Below the pieces are notes generated by a model, which worked only from the letters and a program-made list of their open reading frames with translations, was not told the origin of the DNA and did no database searches. 18,287 nucleotides of DNA from UBA9676 sp036522155 (GTDB lineage Bacteria > Actinomycetota > Actinomycetes > Streptosporangiales > Streptosporangiaceae), in assembly GCA_036522155.1 (NCBI GenBank), contig DATDGI010000444.1, positions 1 to 18,287 of the forward strand. The letters are read 5' to 3'. The translations under genes and the position numbers were made by a program. Of the stretch, positions 13,982 to 18,287 are shown one piece after another. Position 1 is the first letter of the stretch. Each line of letters begins with the position of its first letter.

Positions 13982-14668
13982 TCAGCGGGCGCGTTTGGCC
14001 AGGCGGTCGCGGTCCAGGATGAGCACCGACTTGGCGGACAGCTGGAGCCAGCCGCGCGTGGCGAAATCAGCCAGCGCCTTGTTGACGGTCTCCCGGGACG
14101 CGCCGACCAGCTGGGCCAGCTCCTCCTGGGTGAGGTCGTGGTGGACCTGAAGACCCTCCTCCTGCTGTTCCCCGAACCTGTCCGCCAGATCCAGCAGGGC
14201 CTTGGCGACCCGGCCCGGGACGTCGGTGAACACCAGGTCGGCCATGACGTCGTTGGTGCGGCGCAGCCGCTGGGCCAGGGCTTGCAGGAGGTGCATGGCC
14301 ACGTCGGGGCGCCCGGTCAGCCAGTGCCGCAGGTAGTCGTGGCCGAGCCCGGCCAGCCGGGAGTCGGTGACGGCGACCGCGCTGGCGGTGCGCGGGCGCG
14401 GGTCGAACAGGGACAGCTCGCCGAACATCTCCCCCGGGCCGAGCACGCTGAGCAGGTTCTCCCGGCCGTCGGACGCGGTCCTGGTCAGCTTGATCTTGCC
14501 ATCCAGCACGACGTAAAGCCGGTCCCCGGCGTCACCCTCAGCGAATAGGCGATCACCCCGGGTCAGCTGGACGTCGACCACCCCGGCTCGCAGCGCCCGT
14601 GCGCCCTCATCGTCGAGTGTCTCGAACAACGGCGCCCGGCTGAGCACGGCCTCCTCGGCGGGAACCAC
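13982..14668 (-). CDS. crp: Crp/Fnr-family cAMP-responsive regulator
   Basis: 228 residues from GTG 14668. The cyclic-nucleotide domain carries GDRLYVVLDGKIKLTR, GRENLLSVLGPGEMFGELS (E84) and the PRTASA Arg-Thr pair (R93, T94) that contacts cAMP. Signatures of actinobacterial Crp follow: LRRTNDVMADLVFTDVPGRVAK and the recognition helix-turn-helix LTQEELAQLVGASRETVNKA (179-198). It ends SVLILDRDRLAKRAR, nearly as in M. tuberculosis Rv3676. GTG 14668 is chosen because GAGGAGG (14675-14681 on this strand) lies 6 nt upstream and because it matches the family's N-terminus; ATG 14710 would add 14 residues. The protein binds TGTGA-N6-TCACA-type sites and controls central metabolism and development. 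It lies 69 bp downstream of ppa. Confidence 0.96.
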   Translation of the reverse strand: MVPAEEAVLSRAPLFETLDDEGARALRAGVVDVQLTRGDRLFAEGDAGDRLYVVLDGKIKLTRTASDGRENLLSVLGPGEMFGELSLFDPRPRTASAVAVTDSRLAGLGHDYLRHWLTGRPDVAMHLLQALAQRLRRTNDVMADLVFTDVPGRVAKALLDLADRFGEQQEEGLQVHHDLTQEELAQLVGASRETVNKALADFATRGWLQLSAKSVLILDRDRLAKRAR

Positions 14669-14674
14669 CTGGTG

Positions 14675-14681
14675 CCTCCTC
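14675..14681 (-). promoter_or_regulatory. Ribosome binding site deciding the crp start
   Basis: GAGGAGG on the minus strand lies 6 nt before GTG 14668. It is the strongest Shine-Dalgarno match in this part of the window, and it falls inside the longer open frame that begins at ATG 14710. This makes the upstream ATG unlikely. Confidence 0.75.
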
Positions 14682-14737
14682 GCGCGTGTTCCGTGACCAG
14701 TCTCTCGCATCTGGGGACGCTCGGCACGACCTGGGGT

Positions 14738-15232
14738 TCAGCCCGCCCGATGGGCCGCCTCCGCGGCCCGGCGGCAGATCTCGATCTCCTTTTCCGCCGC
14801 CTCCCGGTCGGCCCAGCTGAAGCCCTGGACCTCCTTTCCCGGCTCCAGGGCCTTGTAGACCTCGAAGAAGTGCTGGATCTCCAGCCTCTCGAACTCCGAT
14901 ACATCGCTTATATCCGTTAGATGCGCCATCCGGGGGTCGGTCGCGGCAACGCAGAGCACCTTGTCGTCGGCGCCGTTCTCGTCGGCCATCCGGAACATCC
15001 CGATCGCCCGGCAGTGGATCACGCAGCCGGGAAAGGTGGGCTCGTCCAGCAGCACCAGCGCGTCCAGCGGGTCGCCGTCGCCGGCCAGCGTGTCCTCGAT
15101 GAAGCCGTAGTCAGACGGGTACCGGGTGGCGGTGAACAGCATCCGGTCCAGCCGGATCCGGCCAGTCTCGTGATCCATCTCGTACTTGTTCCGCTGGCCC
15201 TTGGGGATCTCGATGATCACATCGAATTGCAC
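14738..15232 (-). CDS. ppa: Inorganic pyrophosphatase (family I)
   Basis: 164 residues, normal for the bacterial family. It starts MQFDVIIEIPKGQRNKYE and carries YPSDYGFIEDTL and DGDPLDALVL (metal-binding Asp at 52, 54 and 57). ADDKVLC and HFFEVYKALEPGK supply further active-site residues. The enzyme hydrolyses pyrophosphate in the cytoplasm and pulls biosynthetic reactions forward. As I recall the mycobacterial sequence, H21 is kept but the second characteristic active-site His (about residue 86, DEHG) is Asn here (DENG). GTG 15232 has AAGGAG 8 nt upstream. It is divergent from dacB with 79 bp between starts, as in M. tuberculosis Rv3628/Rv3627c, and may be co-transcribed with crp downstream. 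Confidence 0.97.
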   Translation of the reverse strand: MQFDVIIEIPKGQRNKYEMDHETGRIRLDRMLFTATRYPSDYGFIEDTLAGDGDPLDALVLLDEPTFPGCVIHCRAIGMFRMADENGADDKVLCVAATDPRMAHLTDISDVSEFERLEIQHFFEVYKALEPGKEVQGFSWADREAAEKEIEICRRAAEAAHRAG

Positions 15233-15311
15233 CGTGTGGCTCCTTGTGCGCGAAGATGAGTGAGTCCTCTGCCCGGCAGTCTCCGCTGGTAAGCATCTCC
15301 CGAAGGGACAG

Positions 15312-16778
15312 GTGGTGGCGAACCGCCTCCGGCTGACGGCGCTGGCCGCGCTGGCCATGCTCAACGTCTTCACGCTGGGCGCCGGCCTGGCCGTCGCCCG
15401 GATGCTGCCGCCCCGGCTGGCCCTGTGGCAGATCCCGCGCGTGGCGGCCGTGCGGCTCACCACGCCGGGCGCGGTGCTGCCGCCCCCGTCCGGGGTCGTC
15501 CTGCCGACCAGCCGCGGGCTGGCATCCGCGCTGACCCCGCTGATGGCCCAGCCCAGCCTGGGCACTCACGTCGGGGTGGTCGTCACCGACCTGGCCACCG
15601 GCAGCGTCCTGTTCGCCCGCGGCTCCGCCAGCCCCGCCACCCCCGCGTCCAGCGCCAAGCTGGCCACCGCCGTGGCGGCCCTGAGCGTGCTCGGCCCGAC
15701 CGCCCGGTTCACCACCCGGGTCGTGGCCGGCCCGGCGGCCGGGTCGATCGTGCTGATCGGCGGCGGGGACCCGACCCTGGCCGCGGGCCCGTACCCGGCC
15801 GGGCAGTACCCGCAGCCGGCCACCCTCGCCGCCCTGGCCTACCAGGCCGCGCGCTGGCTGCTGGCCCGGGGCGAGCGCACGGTGCGGCTGCGCTACGACG
15901 AGTCGCTGTTCACCGGCCCGGTCACCGCCCCGGGATGGACGACCGGCTACATCAGCACCGGCAACGTGACCCCGATCACCGCACTCTCGGTCGATCAGGG
16001 GCGGCTGACCAAGGCCGGCAAACCCGAGGACCGGGACGACCCGACCAACTACCGGCCTCGCTCCTTCACCCCGGACACCGATGCGGCCACCGCCTTCGCC
16101 GGTTTCCTGCGAGGCCAGGGCATCAAGGTCCTGCCCGGGATCACCGCCGTTCCCGCCGGGGCTGGTGGGGGCCGGGCGGCCGCGGTACCGGCCGGTGCCG
16201 TCAACATCGCCAGTGTCCGCTCCCCCGACGTGGCCTCGATCGTCGGCTGGATGCTGCGGGACAGCAACAACGTCATCGCCGAGTACCTGGCCCGGCAGGT
16301 CGCGGTGCACTCCAGCCGGCCGGGGTCGTTCACCGGGGCGGCCGCGGCGGTCACGGCGGCCGACGCCCGGCTGGGCATCCACGGCGGCATCCACCTGGTG
16401 GACGGGAGCGGGCTGTCCACCCTGGATCTGATCACACCGCTGGCGCTGGCCCGCCTGGTCGGGCTGGCGGGCAGCGGCCGCCAGGCCGCGCTCCGGGCCG
16501 CCGTCACCGGCATGCCGGTGGCCGGTTTCTCGGGAACGCTCGCGCCGGGCCAGAGCGTGTTTGGCGGCTTCGGGCCCGCGGCGCTGGGGATGGTCCAGGC
16601 CAAAACGGGCAACCTGAGCACGGTGGTGAGCCTGGCCGGGATCGTCAGCGACGCCAGCGGCAGGCCGCTGGCCTTCGCCTTCATGGCCGATCAGGTCCCG
16701 CGGGGCCAGCTCGGGCCAGCGGCCAGCGTCATCGACCGGATGGCCACGGCCCTGGCTGGCTGCGGCTGCCGCCGCTGA
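15312..16778 (+). CDS. dacB: D-alanyl-D-alanine carboxypeptidase/endopeptidase (PBP4/DacB, S13)
   Basis: 488 residues. One hydrophobic segment (7-29) is a signal peptide or anchor. The S13 serine-peptidase motifs are present: SSAK (S113 nucleophile, K116), SNN (318-320) and KTG (431-433). GTG-containing DGSGLS (364-369) and the large insert between the first two motifs, about 200 residues, are also typical. It trims or cleaves D-Ala peptide cross-links in peptidoglycan outside the membrane. GTG 15312 or GTG 15315 could be the start; AAGGGA lies just upstream of both. A short Cys-rich end (GCGCRR) closes the protein. It is followed by the zincin gene and tilS, an order known from mycobacteria and Streptomyces. 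Confidence 0.95.
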   Translation: MVANRLRLTALAALAMLNVFTLGAGLAVARMLPPRLALWQIPRVAAVRLTTPGAVLPPPSGVVLPTSRGLASALTPLMAQPSLGTHVGVVVTDLATGSVLFARGSASPATPASSAKLATAVAALSVLGPTARFTTRVVAGPAAGSIVLIGGGDPTLAAGPYPAGQYPQPATLAALAYQAARWLLARGERTVRLRYDESLFTGPVTAPGWTTGYISTGNVTPITALSVDQGRLTKAGKPEDRDDPTNYRPRSFTPDTDAATAFAGFLRGQGIKVLPGITAVPAGAGGGRAAAVPAGAVNIASVRSPDVASIVGWMLRDSNNVIAEYLARQVAVHSSRPGSFTGAAAAVTAADARLGIHGGIHLVDGSGLSTLDLITPLALARLVGLAGSGRQAALRAAVTGMPVAGFSGTLAPGQSVFGGFGPAALGMVQAKTGNLSTVVSLAGIVSDASGRPLAFAFMADQVPRGQLGPAASVIDRMATALAGCGCRR

Positions 16779-16800
16779 CCACCCCGCCGTATCCGCTGAG

Positions 16801-16839
16801 CCGCCCCCGCTCTGGCGCCCTCCGCCCCCGCTGTGCCCT
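16801..16839 (+). repeat. Imperfect direct repeat between dacB and the DUF2342 gene
   Basis: CCGCCCCCGCTCTGGCGCCCT (16801-16821) is followed directly by CCGCCCCCGCTGTGCCCT (16822-16839), an imperfect tandem pair in a 92-bp intergenic gap. It may be replication slippage in C-rich DNA. No operator consensus is recognised. Confidence 0.5.
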
Positions 16840-16858
16840 CCGCAGTGCCGTGAGCACG

Positions 16859-16864
16859 TACCGT
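16859..16864 (+). promoter_or_regulatory. Candidate -10 for a leaderless DUF2342-gene transcript
   Basis: TACCGT matches TANNNT and lies at exactly -12 to -7 relative to the G of GTG 16871. A transcript starting at that G would be leaderless. GGAGG (16865-16869) also adjoins the GTG but is too close to act as a normal ribosome site. Confidence 0.4.
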
Positions 16865-16870
16865 GGAGGG

Positions 16871-18055
16871 GTGAACAGCGGGCAGATGATCGACTGGGAT
16901 GTAGCGATTTCGACGGGTGTCCGGTGGGTACGCCCGGGGCCCCAGGTCAGCCTGGCCGAGGCGCGGTCGGTGGTCGCGGAACTGCGCGAACTGGCCGCCG
17001 CCGTGGCCGAGCCGGTCCAGCAGCTCACCGGGATGGCCAGCGCCCAGGACCTGGGCCAGGTGGCCATCGTGGACCGTCCCGGCTGGATCCGGGCCAATGT
17101 GGACGGATTCCGGGTGGTTCTCGATCCGCTCGCCCGGCACCTGCGGGAGCGCGGCCGGGCTCCCGAACCCGGCTCGGTGATCGCCACCGTCGGGTCGCGG
17201 GTCACCGGGATGCAGGCCGGGCTGATCCTGGCCTACCTGGCCGGCCGGGTGCTCGGCCAGTACGAGCTGTTCCTGCCCCCCGACCCGGCGGCGCCCAACG
17301 GCGAGGCTCCGGCCGGGCGGCTGACCCTGGTCGCGCCCAACATCGTGATGGTCGAACGCGAGCTGGGGGTGGATCCGCACGACTTCCGGCGCTGGGTCTG
17401 CCTGCACGAGGAGACCCACCGGACCCAGTTCACCGCGGTCGGCTGGCTCCGTGGCTACGTCCAGCAGCAGATGACCGAGTTCCTGCTCGCCTCCGACCTG
17501 GACCCGGCCACGATCCTGGACCGCCTGCGGGCCACCGCCGACGCGGTGGCCGGGGCGGTCCGCGGCAGCGGCCCTGACAGCTTCATCGAGGTGATCCAGA
17601 CCCCCCAGCAGCGGGAGATCCTGGACCGCCTGACCTGCGTCATGACGCTGGTCGAGGGGCACGGCGACTACGTGATGGACGCCGTCGGGCCACAGGTGGT
17701 GCCGTCGGTGACCGAAATCCGGGCGGCGTTCAACGCCCGCCGCGGCTCGGCCGGGCGGCTGGAGCAGACGATCCGCCGCCTGCTCGGCATCGACCTGAAG
17801 ATGAAGCAGTACGCGCAGGGCTCGGCGTTCGTGCGGACGGTGGTGGACCAGGCCGGCATGGCCACCTTCAACCGGGTCTGGACCGGGCCGGACATGATCC
17901 CGGACAAGGACGAGATCCTCCACCCCGAGCGCTGGCTGGAGCGGATCGGCGGCACCGGGGATGCCGGCGGTGCTGCCAGTTCTGGTGGTGCTGCTGGTGC
18001 TGACGGTGCTGACGGTGCCGACGGGACTGGCGGCGCACTGGCTGCTGGTGGCTGA
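16871..18055 (+). CDS. Zinc-dependent metalloprotease-like protein (DUF2342)
   Basis: 394 residues. The beginning MIDWDVAISTGVRWVRPGP and LAEARSVVAELRELA mark the DUF2342/TIGR03624 family. The zincin motif is LHEETH (HEETH 179-183), and a second acidic/His patch EGHGDYVMD (262-270) may supply the third ligand or a structural role. Homologues are annotated as putative zinc proteases or as coenzyme-F420-associated proteins; activity is unproven as far as I know. A helical domain follows (300-360). The last 35 residues are a Gly/Ala/Asp-rich low-complexity tail. The GTG 16871 start is supported by a correctly placed -10; ATG 16886 is an alternative. TilS begins 7 bp after its stop, matching Rv3626c-Rv3625c. 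Confidence 0.88.
   Translation: MNSGQMIDWDVAISTGVRWVRPGPQVSLAEARSVVAELRELAAAVAEPVQQLTGMASAQDLGQVAIVDRPGWIRANVDGFRVVLDPLARHLRERGRAPEPGSVIATVGSRVTGMQAGLILAYLAGRVLGQYELFLPPDPAAPNGEAPAGRLTLVAPNIVMVERELGVDPHDFRRWVCLHEETHRTQFTAVGWLRGYVQQQMTEFLLASDLDPATILDRLRATADAVAGAVRGSGPDSFIEVIQTPQQREILDRLTCVMTLVEGHGDYVMDAVGPQVVPSVTEIRAAFNARRGSAGRLEQTIRRLLGIDLKMKQYAQGSAFVRTVVDQAGMATFNRVWTGPDMIPDKDEILHPERWLERIGGTGDAGGAASSGGAAGADGADGADGTGGALAAGG
17996..18022 (+). repeat. Three 9-bp tandem repeats in the DUF2342 tail
   Basis: GGTGCTGAC, GGTGCTGAC and GGTGCCGAC lie head to tail inside the coding sequence and give a repeated Gly-Ala-Asp tripeptide. They extend a longer GGTGCTG-like stretch and probably arose by slippage. 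Confidence 0.7.
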
Positions 18056-18061
18056 CCGGCG

Positions 18062-18287
18062 ATGGGCCCGCCGGCGGCGGTAGCCGAGGTCCGCCGGGCC
18101 GTCCGGCGCGGGCTGGCCGGGCTCGGGCCTGGTGACCTGGTGCTCGCGGCCTGCTCGGGCGGCGCGGATTCGCTCGCGCTGGCCGCGGCGCTCGCGCACG
18201 AGGGCCCGCGCCTCGGACTGCGGGCGGGCGCGGTCACCGTCGATCACGGGCTCCAGCCCGGATCTGCAGAACGAGCTTGCGCCCTGG
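18062..18287 (+). CDS. tilS: tRNA(Ile)-lysidine synthase, 3'-truncated by window edge
   Basis: The first 75 codons are visible. The ATP-pyrophosphatase P-loop reads ACSGGADSLALA (SGGADS at 33-38), and VDHGLQPGSAERA follows about 20 residues later; both are hallmarks of TilS. The enzyme ligates lysine to C34 of tRNA-Ile(CAU), changing its decoding from AUG to AUA, and is essential in most bacteria. An in-frame stop (the TGA of the upstream gene) ends at 18055, so ATG 18062 is the first possible start. There is no good ribosome site, so translation is probably coupled to the upstream gene. The N-terminus is short and Arg-rich, typical of actinobacteria. Confidence 0.95.
   Translation, partial: MGPPAAVAEVRRAVRRGLAGLGPGDLVLAACSGGADSLALAAALAHEGPRLGLRAGAVTVDHGLQPGSAERACAL

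Noticed and set aside
13427..14548. A plus-strand frame running from the MBL-fold gene through the crp region
   Set aside because: Out of frame with MBL and antisense to crp; the composition is typical of a shadow frame.
1..18287. CRISPR arrays, insertion sequences, phage or toxin-antitoxin modules
   Set aside because: No regularly spaced repeats, transposase motifs, terminal repeats or small antitoxin-like pairs were seen.

Overview
The window is GC-rich chromosomal DNA from an actinomycete. Evidence is the G/C-saturated third codon positions, frequent GTG starts, a WhiB-family protein, an actinobacterial-type Crp, and gene orders that match, from memory, both Mycobacterium tuberculosis and Streptomyces. 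The missing mycobacterial features and the fusion of two blocks suggest a Streptosporangiales- or Streptomycetales-like lineage, but I cannot place it more finely. It looks like core chromosome: I see no intact mobile element, CRISPR array or phage gene.

Layout. (1) 2-3223: the 3' part of an FtsX-type ABC permease, then a predicted secreted YVTN beta-propeller lipoprotein. (2) 3224-3640: a gene-free, somewhat AT-richer stretch next to the 3' end of tRNA-Pro(CGG) (3641-3717, minus). It ends in a clear hairpin that suits a tRNA terminator. (3) 3768-14668: a conserved cell-envelope and redox block. It holds a metallophosphoesterase, YqeY, a class A penicillin-binding protein (PonA2-like), WblA/WhiB4, two tandem Get3/ArsA-like ATPases, an SPFH slipin, a DUF4177-type small protein, a RidA-like protein, a Nudix hydrolase, a metallo-beta-lactamase-fold hydrolase and Crp. 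The order follows M. tuberculosis Rv3683 to Rv3676, with yqeY, the slipin gene and the Nudix gene added. (4) 14738-18287: inorganic pyrophosphatase, D-Ala-D-Ala carboxypeptidase (DacB), a DUF2342 zincin-like protease and the start of tilS. This matches the Rv3628 to Rv3625c block. Blocks 3 and 4 are far apart in the genomes I remember but touch here, with crp 69 bp downstream of ppa.

How the genes fit together. Two peptidoglycan enzymes (PonA2-like and DacB), a membrane-anchored slipin and a Get3-like ATPase pair point to envelope assembly and membrane-protein handling. An iron-sulphur WhiB protein and a Crp regulator lie within the cluster. Ppa and TilS are housekeeping functions.

Most notable: the two Get3-like paralogues carry complementary losses. 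One has the signature lysine without the switch-I aspartate, and the other has the aspartate without the lysine, which predicts an obligate heterodimer with one composite ATPase site. Other observations are candidate leaderless promoters placed exactly at start codons, a small tandem duplication in which the same hexamer is a stop in one copy and a start in the other, and a three-arm alternating hairpin between convergent genes.
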